In this document: in pieces, positions 17,001 through 23,822 of the stretch
Numbering within the stretch: position 1 is the stretch's first letter
Layout of the letters: the number at the start of each line of letters is the position of its first letter
Assembly (NCBI GenBank): GCA_937902925.1
Contig: CALFNN010000074.1
Location: 1 to 64,000 of the forward strand
Length of the DNA stretch: 64,000 nucleotides
Source of the DNA: an uncultured Opitutaceae bacterium
GTDB taxonomy: Bacteria; Verrucomicrobiota; Verrucomicrobiia; Opitutales; Opitutaceae
Direction: 5' to 3'
The notes under the pieces: generated by a model
The model's input: the letters and a program-made list of their open reading frames with translations, nothing else
Told to the model about the DNA's origin: nothing
The model's database searches: none
Position numbers and translations under genes: made by a program

Positions 17001-17941
17001 AGGTCGGCGGCGAAAACGTCGAGGGCACCGGCTTGGGCTTGGCCTCGTGCCGCCTGCTGGCCGACGCGATGGGCGGCTCCGTGGGAGTCGACAGCTCTCC
17101 GGGCCACGGGGCGCGGTTTTACCTCCGGCTGCCGCTCGCGGTGGCACCGCCGCCAGCGGAGGTGCCCGCCAGTTCCCTGCCGCAAGCCAGCGTGCTGATC
17201 GTCGAGGACACCGATTATAACGCCGTGGCGGCGACCGCGGTTCTCGCCAAACTCGGCCTCGCCAGCGAACGCGCCCGCAACGGGCACGAGGCGCTGCGCC
17301 TTTTCGCCGACCGGCGCTTCAACATCGTCCTGCTCGACCGCAATCTCCCGGACATGGACGGGACCGAAGTGGCCCGGCGCATCCGGGAACTCGAGGGCGG
17401 CAGCCCGCAGTCGATTCTGCTCGCCGTCACGGCCTACTGCACCGCCGAGGATCGCACGCTGTGCCTGAATGCCGGCATGGATGCTTTTGTGGGCAAACCC
17501 CTCACGCCGGAAAAGCTGCGCAAGGTTTTGATCGACGCCGGCCGCAAGCTCCTCTCCGCGGCTTCCGTGCAGGTGCCGCCGGGACCCCAGGATGAGGCGA
17601 TCGATCTTTCGCTGCTGGGCTATATTTCGGACGGGACCGCCCAGGGACTGACGGTTCAGATCGAGCGTTTCCTCGCCGCCCTGTCGGAGGCCAGGGCGCA
17701 GGTGGCGCGTGCCGTCGACAACCGCGACCTCGCGGCGCTGGCCGATGCGGCGCATCAAGTGCTCTCGCATGCCAAGCTGATCGGCCGCAAGCCGCTCGAG
17801 GCCGCCGCGCTTCACCTCGAAAAGACCGCCCGGGCGTCCGACGCGGCCGCCTTTGACGATCCGCTCCGGCGGGTGCGGTCCGAGGCCGATGCCCTCACGG
17901 CAGCGTTGCATTGCCGCCTGCGCGCGAAGCAGTCAGCGTGA
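14081..17941 (+). CDS. Periplasmic-propeller hybrid histidine kinase (Reg_prop/Y_Y_Y-HisKA-HATPase-REC-Hpt)
   Basis: A 1286-aa hybrid two-component system. From ATG 14081 there is a signal peptide or anchor (GWLVTALAVSYAAGLV), then a large periplasmic sensor made of propeller repeats (for example DRDGQLWATSGSHIFRI) and a Y_Y_Y-like domain at ~663-740. A transmembrane helix lies at ~743-767. HisKA has His ~806 in NMSHDIRNPLNG, followed by the HATPase domain (~880-1020), a receiver with Asp in IVLLDRNLP (~1083) and an Hpt domain around AHQVLSH (~1221). In Bacteroidota such proteins sense polysaccharide fragments; here the ligand is unknown. The frame extends upstream to 14024. The 5' part is visibly less GC-rich than the kinase part. 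Its end overlaps the convergent LuxR gene by 47 bases. Confidence 0.9.
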   Translation: MRVTASKHLRAGWLVTALAVSYAAGLVAPRVCGASLGFPIVTSYSSTDIGTDAMSWVTVQDSDGVLYFGCSALVSFDGDRWGITSMDDAYALRGLDFGSDGRLWAAANGNIGWFARLPGSHWGFHSLLAQIPPQDRQLGEAWNVFAESTGAVFVLRDQILRWKGKAFQRWLMPGTGRLEAMRSGGTIFVHHRPTGLYVMTPDGPRKVIPAESLPDSSIYWLERTSNGWLFATSNGLYNLVAGHLQPFAPVASELVRRFALTCALRLPDGRLALGTFRGGIILVGSDGALDHVLDAADGLPTPVIYSLRVDRDGQLWATSGSHIFRIGISGPSTLFDGRSGLPSQPVLKIVRHETRLEVAVDAGVFGLEPDDKHFGAMEALRERFPDMLSTTQGLLVGSNHDVKLVDDHVVDVIFSGQGSAFALGGSLRSPDSFLASVGQNIVLLHAHAQPRVLVQNLPDLAQTLAEDRSGALWLGTTTRGILMAKPQSDSPVEAVATGPAEGLPGSAFRSSVLGAPDGTVLAFSTLGGWIKGRDAKRFEPIAAYPQRGSPALSNVDANGAAWAVLPASDGRPACLGRIAIKGDHAVWEPESVEGLWNVGMPRTLFAENSESGATVLWIGGTNGILRTSVAAGAVATPPRAPLLHAFARAAGSRTPQPINGALSYSTRSISFEFAAPEFSRRAALRLETRIDGVDADWVPANATSRRELTAVRDGSYVFRVRAVAETGAVSEASVFAFTVTPPWWRTAPAILGAIIALLPVLYGAYRLRIRAFRRRNADLEAKVRQRTEELARASAAKTQFVANMSHDIRNPLNGIVGLTLALEDSPLDARQSEIVATLRECTAYLSTLVDDVLDFASIEAGRIELRPAPFVPAELLRSVAAALRARLPVSGATLVIEPGPDLPSAVLGDAGRIQQILVNYVTNALKYAGGTIRLGATVRVEDREEVEFAVADDGPGLTGAERAVLFTKFTRLAKVGGENVEGTGLGLASCRLLADAMGGSVGVDSSPGHGARFYLRLPLAVAPPPAEVPASSLPQASVLIVEDTDYNAVAATAVLAKLGLASERARNGHEALRLFADRRFNIVLLDRNLPDMDGTEVARRIRELEGGSPQSILLAVTAYCTAEDRTLCLNAGMDAFVGKPLTPEKLRKVLIDAGRKLLSAASVQVPPGPQDEAIDLSLLGYISDGTAQGLTVQIERFLAALSEARAQVARAVDNRDLAALADAAHQVLSHAKLIGRKPLEAAALHLEKTARASDAAAFDDPLRRVRSEADALTAALHCRLRAKQSA

Positions 17942-18596
17942 ACCCGTGGTCCTGCGCGTAGCGCGCGAGCTCGGTCGTGTTTTGCAGCCCGAGTTTGTGC
18001 AGGATGTTGAAGCGATGTTTCGCCACCGTCTCGTTGGAGATGTCGAGGGTCTCGGCGATCTCGCGGTCGGTGCGCGGTTCCCCGATCAACGCCAGCACCG
18101 CCTGCTCCCGCTCGGTGAGCAGCTTGTCGAACGAGTGCGGATCGCGATGGCGCGTCGCCTTCACCCGCTGAAACGCCTCGGAAAAATAGGCGCGGCCTTC
18201 GTGCACCGCCGTGATCGCGTTTTTCAAGATCGCGACGGTGTTCGTGTTTTTGTCGACGAACCCCTGCACGTGCGCCTTCTCGGCGCGAAAGACCGTATAG
18301 TTGTCGCAGTGCGAGGAGAGGACCAGGATGCGAATCCGCGGCGCCACCCGCCGGATCGCCTCGACGACGCCGAATCCATCCAGGTTCGGCAGGTGCAGGT
18401 CGAGCAGCACCAGGTCGGGCGTGGTCGCCAGCACGAGCTCCACCGCCCGGCGGCCGTCGGCCGCCTCGCCAACGATTTCATGGCCGAGGTCGTGCTTGCA
18501 CACTTTGCGCAGCACCTCGCGAAACATGAGGTGGTCCTCGACGATGACGATTCTCACGGGCAACACGATGCGGCGGCAGCCGCGGCGCGCAAGCAT
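17895..18596 (-). CDS. LuxR/NarL-family response regulator
   Basis: A receiver plus LuxR-type helix-turn-helix protein. The receiver begins RIVIVEDHLMFREVL, with acceptor Asp in LVLLDLHLPNLDG and a conserved Lys in GFVDKNT. The DNA-binding domain includes LTEREQAVLALIGEPRTDREIAETLDISNETVAKHRFNILHKLG, the standard pattern. The start is uncertain: ATG 18596 gives 233 residues with a basic extension, while TTG 18563 or GTG 18557 would begin almost at the receiver and may be the true start. The 3' end overlaps the convergent propeller-kinase gene by 47 bases. Output for that kinase or for the 10894 kinase is plausible. Confidence 0.9.
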   Translation of the reverse strand: MLARRGCRRIVLPVRIVIVEDHLMFREVLRKVCKHDLGHEIVGEAADGRRAVELVLATTPDLVLLDLHLPNLDGFGVVEAIRRVAPRIRILVLSSHCDNYTVFRAEKAHVQGFVDKNTNTVAILKNAITAVHEGRAYFSEAFQRVKATRHRDPHSFDKLLTEREQAVLALIGEPRTDREIAETLDISNETVAKHRFNILHKLGLQNTTELARYAQDHGFTLTASRAGGNATLP

Positions 18597-18949
18597 CGTG
18601 CGTCGGGCTGCGCGGGCCTCACGACTCACCGCTCGTTGGCGCGGTCCGGGCGCCACCCGGCTGCGGGGGCGGCCTTATCTCCCGGACCAGGCTCGCACGG
18701 CCCACCCGCGGGGCGCCGGAAGTCAAGGATGGTGGTCTATCTTGAACAAAGCTCGACCCTTCTTTGACGAAAATCCTGCCGTTTAGGGTATCCCCACACC
18801 CTTCCCCACAGCGGGGAGGGCCTACGATGCCAAACTGGCCTTTCACAGCAACGATTTAAGCCCGGTTCACCCGTTCTCCCGCATCCCCGACTTCGGTCGG
18901 TTTTCGGTCGCTCGTCGCAGACTCCTCGCTCTCCGAAAACCTCCCTCAT

Positions 18950-18967
18950 CCGGCGCTCACGCGCCGG
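18950..18967. repeat. Hairpin, 7-bp stem, TCAC loop
   Basis: CCGGCGC-TCAC-GCGCCGG, perfect stem. It is the first of three TCAC-loop hairpins in this interval. Confidence 0.6.
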
Positions 18968-19011
18968 TGCCTTCGGCTACGGGTTCACACACACGGACGG
19001 GTTTTCCCGAT

Positions 19012-19032
19012 AAAGGACACACCGTGTCCTTT
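19012..19032. repeat. Hairpin, 9-bp stem, terminator-like
   Basis: AAAGGACAC-ACC-GTGTCCTTT, perfect stem flanked by an A run on one side and a T run on the other. It could act as a bidirectional intrinsic terminator, but the GC content of the stem is modest. Confidence 0.55.
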
Positions 19033-19050
19033 TGCCTGAAAGCCGGACGA

Positions 19051-19076
19051 GTTGAACCCGCCAAGCCGGGTTCGAC
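19051..19076. repeat. Hairpin, 10-bp stem with one G-U pair, CCAAGC loop
   Basis: GTTGAACCCG pairs with CGGGTTCGAC around loop CCAAGC. It resembles the hairpin at 19295-19314 in sequence, with both stem arms changed together. Confidence 0.6.
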
Positions 19077-19248
19077 GCTCGCAGACAGCCGGGCTTTTTC
19101 CTCCGCTCACCTCCGTTTCTCGGGCCTTGTCGCGCGACCACAAGACCGCGCGCCGGCGTCCCTCGGCTCTCCGGTTCGCTCCGTAAAAAGCCCGTCCGAC
19201 TGCTCGCCGGGTTCTTCTTCGACAAGAAGCAAGCGGCGCAGTCGCAGA

Positions 19249-19271
19249 CTCCGGTAACACAATCACCGGAG
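19249..19271. repeat. Hairpin, 7-bp stem, 9-base loop
   Basis: CTCCGGT-AACACAATC-ACCGGAG. The flanks GCAGT before and ACTGC after can pair further with a bulge between. Confidence 0.5.
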
Positions 19272-19294
19272 ACTGCTTGGTGCGCCTACGGGTT

Positions 19295-19314
19295 GAGCCC
19301 GCTAAGGCGGGCTC
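19295..19314. repeat. Hairpin, 8-bp stem, TAAG loop
   Basis: GAGCCCGC-TAAG-GCGGGCTC, perfect stem, preceded by GGGTT. It is the sister of the hairpin at 19051-19076: AAC/GTT in one is AGC/GCT in the other, so pairing is kept. Confidence 0.6.
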
Positions 19315-19315
19315 C

Positions 19316-19379
19316 GGCCAAAGACTCGCGTCCCTCGCTCCGCTTTTTGGGCTGCGCTCGGGCGCGCGAGACTTTGGCC
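19316..19379. repeat. 64-base imperfect inverted repeat
   Basis: GGCCAAAG-A-CTCGCG at 19316-19330 pairs with CGCGAG-A-CTTTGGCC at 19365-19379: 14 of 15 positions, with a single A-A mismatch. The inner 34 bases are C/T-rich then G-rich. A TTTTC run follows the right arm. Confidence 0.6.
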
Positions 19380-19461
19380 TTTTCGGAATGAGCGCGCGAC
19401 CGGCCGCTCCAGCCTAAGGCTTCCGCGTCCCATCGCTTTGATCGCTCATCCGAGTTTAACG

Positions 19462-19480
19462 GGTGACGCCCTGCGTCACC
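19462..19480. repeat. Hairpin, 8-bp stem, CCT loop
   Basis: GGTGACGC-CCT-GCGTCACC, perfect stem; a further GTGCGTGACG copy of the right-arm sequence follows a few bases later. Confidence 0.55.
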
Positions 19481-19496
19481 TTGTGCGTGACGAATT

Positions 19497-19512
19497 AGAG
19501 CCTCACGGCTCT
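19497..19512. repeat. Hairpin, 6-bp stem, TCAC loop
   Basis: AGAGCC-TCAC-GGCTCT, perfect stem. Same loop as 18950-18967 and 19530-19545. Confidence 0.55.
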
Positions 19513-19529
19513 TACGGGTTTTGTCCGTG

Positions 19530-19545
19530 GCCGCCTCACGGCGGC
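19530..19545. repeat. Hairpin, 6-bp stem, TCAC loop
   Basis: GCCGCC-TCAC-GGCGGC, perfect stem, 17 bases downstream of the previous TCAC-loop hairpin. Confidence 0.55.
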
Positions 19546-19779
19546 GAAGGCGATCGGCGCACATCGACACCCCGATTGACCTCTGGCCGTGCGCACCCAA
19601 GCGTCCGTAGCATGTTGACCAACGCTGTCCCAATCGCTGCGCGGAAATCCTGCGGATGAGCCCGGCATCGCAACCTGCCAGTATTCCGATCATCGCCGGA
19701 CTTTGCGAAAAAATTCACGATTGGGAACGGCGGCGCAACTAAGCCGAGTAGCATCGTTGCGTGCCTGACCAATCCGACG

Positions 19780-20385
19780 TTGAGCGAAAGAATGACCGAA
19801 AATCCACAGTTCACATGGGATCGCGACAAGGCGTATCGAGACCTGCATGCGCGATACGTCTGTATTTGGAAAGAGCGGTTTCTCGCCAAGGTTGAGATTT
19901 GGGAAGCCGAAGGCTCATCGGCGAAACAGGTGCAGGGAGATCGGCTGAGGGCCGAACTCGCGGCCGTTAAAGCCAAGATCGCCCGCCTGAACGACGGCTT
20001 CGCCGACGGTTCAATCGACCTCGCGGAGTTCAAGGAACTCAAGAACCCGCTCGTTCCAAAGAAGGTCGAACTGGAGGCTCAAATCACTGCTTTGGAGAAG
20101 ACCAAATCAAATCGGCTCGAACCGCTCCGAAATTGGATTTTAGAGGCCAATCACGGGGAGAAACTGGTTTCAGGGGAAAATTTTGGAGAAATGAAGTCAT
20201 TTCTCCAAAAGGTCGGCTCGAACCGCATTTTGCGCGCTCAAACCTTAACCGTTTCTTTCATAAAACCGTGGGATTCATTGGCCGAAACCCATCTCGCCGT
20301 GCGCAGCACGGCCGACGAATCGGCTCGAAATGAGAAATGGTGGACCCGACAAGAATCGAACTTGCGACCTCCTCAATGCCATTGA
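19780..20385 (+). pseudogene. C-terminal remnant of a large serine recombinase
   Basis: About 200 codons that match only the C-terminal part of large serine recombinases: a charged coiled coil (RLRAELAAVKAKIARLNDGF, then GSIDLAEFKELKNPLVPKK) followed by the family's final segments LEPLRNWILEAN, KSFLQKVGSNR and SFIKPWDSLAE. The N-terminal resolvase catalytic domain with its Ser, and the zinc-ribbon and recombinase core, are absent, so it cannot recombine DNA. The true recombinase sequence ends near 20280. The last residues of the open frame (WTRQESNLRPPQCH) are the antisense of tRNA-Ala and are not protein. Lower GC than the surroundings and the tRNA position indicate the relic of an integrated element. 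Confidence 0.8.
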
Positions 20386-20413
20386 GGCGCTCTGCCAACT
20401 GAGCTACGAGCCC
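20338..20413 (-). tRNA. tRNA-Ala (GGC anticodon)
   Basis: A 76-base cloverleaf with encoded CCA. The acceptor arm starts GGGCTCG and ends CGGGTCC-A-CCA, and contains the G3-U70 pair that identifies alanine tRNAs. The D-arm has AGCTCAGTTGGCAGAGCG; the anticodon stem CCTCA/TGAGG encloses loop ATGGCAT, giving anticodon GGC for GCC codons. The T-loop is TTCGATT. It lies just upstream-adjacent to the serine recombinase relic, at the kind of site integrative elements use. Confidence 0.95.
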
Positions 20414-20471
20414 ATTCACCTTTGCGAGAGGTGAGAAAAATCGAAGTTCCGCCCGCGAACGCAAGGACTTT

Positions 20472-21335
20472 TTAGCCGTTGTCCGTTTCCTTCATCCTGA
20501 AGTCCAGCGTGAGCGTCTCGCTTTGCCCGTCTGGCCGCGCGCCGATCGAGCCGACCGCGGCGACCGCGTCCAGCACCGCCCGGTCAAATTCCGCGCTGCC
20601 CGAGCGCTTTACGATCCGCGCCCCGGAGAGCGTCCCGTCCGCGGCAATGTGGAATTCCACGGTGGCAACGAGGGTATCGCTCAACCCGGGCGGACGGTTC
20701 AGCGCTTCCTCCAGCCGCCGCTTCAAAAGCGAAAAATATCGGTCGAGCGCGCTGCCCTCGTCGCTGACCAGCGCCTTGCCGCCGGCGCCGCCGACCTTGT
20801 TTTCGGTTGAGCCGCCGATCACGCCTTTGGCAATGCCCGCGGCGTCGATCTTGGTGAACTTTGGCGGAGTGGCCGCAGCCGCCTTGGCCTGTTTGGCGCG
20901 GTCGGCCTCCTCCTTCGCCAGCCGCTTTGCCTCCGCGGCGTGTTCCCGCGCGAGTTGCATCTTGGCGGTCGATTCCGCCCGGATCACCTGCCTTCGGATT
21001 TGATTCGAGAAATTCGGAGCCTTGGGCGCCACCGCGGCTGGCGTGACTGGCTTCGGGGAGGACGGTGCCGGTTGGATGGGAGCAACCTCCACGGGTGTCG
21101 GCTCCGCTTTCGGCGGCGTTGGCACCGGCACTGTCAGTTTTACCCGATCCGTCGTGCCGAGCATCGGGGCGACGGTCGCGCTGGAGTTGTTGCCCTCCCC
21201 GGCGACCAACTCGAGCACGCGCGGCATGTTCCGGGTTTGTCCAGTCGTGACAAAACTGAACAGCAGGATCAACGCGATGATCGTGCCGTGCAGCGTGACC
21301 GACAACAGGAAGGCGTTGGAGGTGCGCGCGGTCAT
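20472..21335 (-). CDS. tonB: TonB-family energy transducer
   Basis: A 287-aa inner-membrane-anchored periplasmic protein. A single N-terminal transmembrane helix (FLLSVTLHGTIIALILLFSF) is followed by a Pro/Lys/Glu-rich spacer (for example PTPPKAEPTPVEVAPIQPAP), an Ala/Lys-rich helical stretch and a C-terminal TonB/TolA-like domain with GTLSGARIVKRSGSAEFDRAVLDAV. It transmits proton-motive force to outer-membrane receptors. It is the last gene of the exbB-exbD-tonB unit, 45 bases after the exbD-like gene. The Ala/Lys-rich middle also resembles TolA, so a Tol role cannot be excluded. A second TonB-like protein is encoded at 30832-31950. Confidence 0.85.
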   Translation of the reverse strand: MTARTSNAFLLSVTLHGTIIALILLFSFVTTGQTRNMPRVLELVAGEGNNSSATVAPMLGTTDRVKLTVPVPTPPKAEPTPVEVAPIQPAPSSPKPVTPAAVAPKAPNFSNQIRRQVIRAESTAKMQLAREHAAEAKRLAKEEADRAKQAKAAAATPPKFTKIDAAGIAKGVIGGSTENKVGGAGGKALVSDEGSALDRYFSLLKRRLEEALNRPPGLSDTLVATVEFHIAADGTLSGARIVKRSGSAEFDRAVLDAVAAVGSIGARPDGQSETLTLDFRMKETDNG

Positions 21336-21380
21336 GGCTTCGGGGCGACAGTCTGGTGGCGTGGACGCCGCGCGGCAATC

Positions 21381-21815
21381 CTAGCGTTCCGTTTGCGAGT
21401 CGATCGTGAACCGCACGAGTCCGGCGCGTTCCACCTCGTTGAAAAGCTGGGCGACTTTTTGGTAGGGCACATCGGCATCGCCGCGGATCCGGACGACCGG
21501 CTGCTTCGTCTCGGCCGCGTAGTCTTTCAGCCGCCGGCGCAATTCGGCCAGCGTCACGGAATTCGTCTCGTTTTCGACGTAATACCTGCCGCCGGCGTCG
21601 ACGCCGATGGCCACGAACTTGTCGTCCTTGTCGGGTTTCTGCTGCGGGGTCCGCGCGACCGTCGGGAGGTTTACCGGCACCGTCTGTTCGTCCTGACTGT
21701 AGGACGCGCAAATCATGAAGATGATCAGCAGCGTGAAACCGAGGTCGATCAAGTTCGTGACGTTGAGCTCGGCGATCGGCTGCGCCGTGTGTTTGCGTCG
21801 AAAGATCCGTGCCAT
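21381..21815 (-). CDS. exbD: ExbD/TolR biopolymer transport protein
   Basis: A 144-aa protein with one N-terminal transmembrane helix (NLIDLGFTLLIIFMICASY) containing the essential membrane Asp (Asp24) in the family pattern V-x-NLID. A periplasmic domain follows, with the typical PVVRIRGDADVPYQKVAQLFNEVERAG region. Together with ExbB it forms the proton channel powering TonB. The gene starts 12 bases after the exbB-like gene and is followed by tonB, giving a compact three-gene operon. Confidence 0.9.
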   Translation of the reverse strand: MARIFRRKHTAQPIAELNVTNLIDLGFTLLIIFMICASYSQDEQTVPVNLPTVARTPQQKPDKDDKFVAIGVDAGGRYYVENETNSVTLAELRRRLKDYAAETKQPVVRIRGDADVPYQKVAQLFNEVERAGLVRFTIDSQTER

Positions 21816-21827
21816 GGCCGCCTCCGC

Positions 21828-22532
21828 CTATTTGCTTTCCAACTCGATGCGGTCCGCGAGCGAACTCGCGTAGTTTTCCATTTCGGTGATCAGCCGCCGG
21901 CTGCTCGCGAGCAGCACGTTGTAGCCGAAGACCGAGGGAATCGCGACGATGAGGCCCGCGATGGTCGTGAGCATCGCGCCCGACACGCCGGGCGCCAGCG
22001 CCGGAATGCCGGCCGTCTGCTGCACCGCCACCGAGCTGAACGCGTCCATCACGCCCCACACCGTCCCGAGCAGCCCCATGAACGGCGCGCCCGACACGAT
22101 CGAGGCGAGAAAAATCATGCTCGATTCGTAGCGCAGCGTCTGGCGGGCCAGGGCGCGCTGGATGGCGTTCTCCGCGTGCTCGAGCCGGGCCCGGGAGTTG
22201 TCGTCGCCCTTCTCTTTCCCGATCGCCGCGGCACGCCAGTAACTCTCGACTGCGTCCGCGAAAAGATCCGCATACGGAATCGAGCGCCGGTCGCGGAACG
22301 ATTCCGGCAGGTCGAGCAGCGACCGCTGGTCGCGCAGGTGCGATTCGAACGAGTGGTTCAGGATCCGCAGGCGTTTCAGGTCAAAGTGCTTTCCCAGCAT
22401 GATCGTCCAAGCGATCAGGCTGAACACGGCCAGCCCGCAGGTGATCGCCTGGCAGACCACGTCGGCGCCCAGGAAGATCTGGACGATATTGGCCATCGCG
22501 AACACCGGGGGAGCGAAAAAAAATGCGGACAT
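21828..22532 (-). CDS. exbB: MotA/TolQ/ExbB proton channel family protein
   Basis: A 234-aa inner-membrane protein with three hydrophobic segments: one near the N-terminus (CQAITCGLAVFSLIAWTIML) and two late ones (FLASIVSGAPFMGLLGTVWGVM and GVSGAMLTTIAGLIVAIPSVFGY). These two carry the conserved MotA/TolQ/ExbB pattern GLLGTVWG and AMLTTIAGL. It partners ExbD. The start is ambiguous: ATG 22532 (MSAFFF) is used here, ATG 22496 (MANIVQIF) is as good, and the open frame reaches 22604. It is the first gene of the tonB operon and diverges from the PfkB kinase gene. Confidence 0.9.
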   Translation of the reverse strand: MSAFFFAPPVFAMANIVQIFLGADVVCQAITCGLAVFSLIAWTIMLGKHFDLKRLRILNHSFESHLRDQRSLLDLPESFRDRRSIPYADLFADAVESYWRAAAIGKEKGDDNSRARLEHAENAIQRALARQTLRYESSMIFLASIVSGAPFMGLLGTVWGVMDAFSSVAVQQTAGIPALAPGVSGAMLTTIAGLIVAIPSVFGYNVLLASSRRLITEMENYASSLADRIELESK

Positions 22533-22694
22533 GGGCGGGTGCGCAGAGAGTTGGCGGGTTTGCCGGGCACCTTCAACGGAAATTCCGAACGACTTGTTCA
22601 CCATGACGGCGAAACATTGGTTTCGGGCGCGATTCTATTTGCCGCCCGCCGGCGGCGATTTTCTCCTCGGTCCCTGCCGCCGGCGCCCTCCACC

Positions 22695-23804
22695 ATGTTT
22701 CGCGAACGCACGCTCCACGAACTCCGCGCCCGGCGCGACCGGATCGGCGCGCGTCCGGCGGTCGTCGGCCTCGATGGCTTCGTGGACACGATCGTGACGC
22801 CCGTCGGCGTGCGGCGCGGCCGGGGTGACGACTTCACGCCGATCGGCACGATTCCGGAGTTTGCCCGGCGCATCGCCGGTGCCGCGGGGAAAAGCGCCAA
22901 TCTGGAACTTTATCCCCGCCTCGAGAAACTCGGCGGCAACGCCCCCATCATGGCAAATGCCCTCCTCGCCGCCGGGAATCGCGTCACGATGATCGGCGCG
23001 CTCGGCCACCCGCAGGTGCATCCCGTCTTTGCCGACATGGCGGCCCGGGCGCGGATCGTCTCGCTCTGCGCGGCGGCGCATACGACCGCGATCGAGTTCG
23101 AGGACGGCAAGCTCATGCTCGGGCAGATGCGCAGCCTTGACGAGATCACCTACGACCGCATCTGCGCCGTGATGGGTGAAGCCGCATTTCAGGCCGAACT
23201 GACCGCCGCGGGATTGGTCGCTTTGGTCAACTGGACCATGATCCCGAACATGACCGCGATTTTTTCCGAGCTGGTGGACCGGGTGCTGCCGCGGTTGCCG
23301 CCGGCGGCGGATCGCATCTTCTTTTTCGACCTCGCCGATCCCGAAAAGCGCACGGTTGACGACCTGCGCACGGCCTTGTCCACCATCGCGCGTTTCGAAA
23401 AATTCGGCCGGGTCACGCTCGGCCTCAACCTCAAGGAGGCGCAGCAAGTCGCCGTGGCCCTCGGGTGCGGCAACGCGGGCGACGGCGAACCCGCGCTGCG
23501 GGCGATGGCCGGGGCGATCCGGGAAAAACTCGCGGTCGCCACCGTCGTCGTCCACCCGCGCGAATCCGCGGCGTGCGCCACGGTCGACGGCACGTGCTGG
23601 GTGCCCGGCCCCTATACCTCGCATCCCCGGCTGACAACCGGCGCCGGTGACCATTTTAACGCCGGTTTCGCGTCCGGGCAGCTCCTTGGCCTCCCGTCCG
23701 AGGCCTGTCTCGCGGTCGGCGTCTGCACGAGCGGCCACTATGTCCGGACCGCGCAAAGCCCTACCCTCGCGGACGTTGAAACCTTCCTCGCCAACTGGCG
23801 CTGA
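22695..23804 (+). CDS. PfkB-family carbohydrate kinase
   Basis: A 369-aa ribokinase-superfamily kinase. It has the N-terminal substrate-site region (VVGLDGFVDTIV), a GGNAPIMANALLAAG motif resembling PfkB signature 1, and the catalytic signature 2 TTGAGDHFNAGF with the anion hole and catalytic Asp. These enzymes phosphorylate sugars or nucleosides with ATP; the exact substrate is not evident. The frame is open for hundreds of codons upstream, but those codons are antisense to tonB/exbD/exbB, and ATG 22695 (MFRERTLHELR) is the first sensible start. It is followed 18 bases later by tmk. Confidence 0.9.
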   Translation: MFRERTLHELRARRDRIGARPAVVGLDGFVDTIVTPVGVRRGRGDDFTPIGTIPEFARRIAGAAGKSANLELYPRLEKLGGNAPIMANALLAAGNRVTMIGALGHPQVHPVFADMAARARIVSLCAAAHTTAIEFEDGKLMLGQMRSLDEITYDRICAVMGEAAFQAELTAAGLVALVNWTMIPNMTAIFSELVDRVLPRLPPAADRIFFFDLADPEKRTVDDLRTALSTIARFEKFGRVTLGLNLKEAQQVAVALGCGNAGDGEPALRAMAGAIREKLAVATVVVHPRESAACATVDGTCWVPGPYTSHPRLTTGAGDHFNAGFASGQLLGLPSEACLAVGVCTSGHYVRTAQSPTLADVETFLANWR

Positions 23805-23822
23805 CTTCCCCATGCTTTTCCC

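Larger units (their letters stand above)
18597..19779. other. Gene-poor hairpin-rich interval, likely decayed mobile DNA
   Basis: About 1.2 kb without a credible protein: six-frame reading gives only short, frequently stopped, arginine- and proline-rich frames. From about 18900 to 19560 it holds at least nine short perfect or near-perfect hairpins listed separately, several sharing the loops TCAC or TAAG. The stretch sits between a response regulator gene and a serine-recombinase remnant next to tRNA-Ala. Its local composition and motif density are unlike the flanking coding DNA. A decayed integrative element or an array of small palindromic repeats is the most likely reading. Confidence 0.6.

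Noticed and set aside
18950-19545. Integron attC array
   Set aside because: The hairpins lack conserved R/L core sites, the spacing is irregular, no integrase gene is present and no cassette ORFs lie between them.
20940-22694. Long 5' extension of the PfkB kinase frame
   Set aside because: It lies antisense to tonB, exbD and exbB and has no protein-like features; the kinase begins at 22695.
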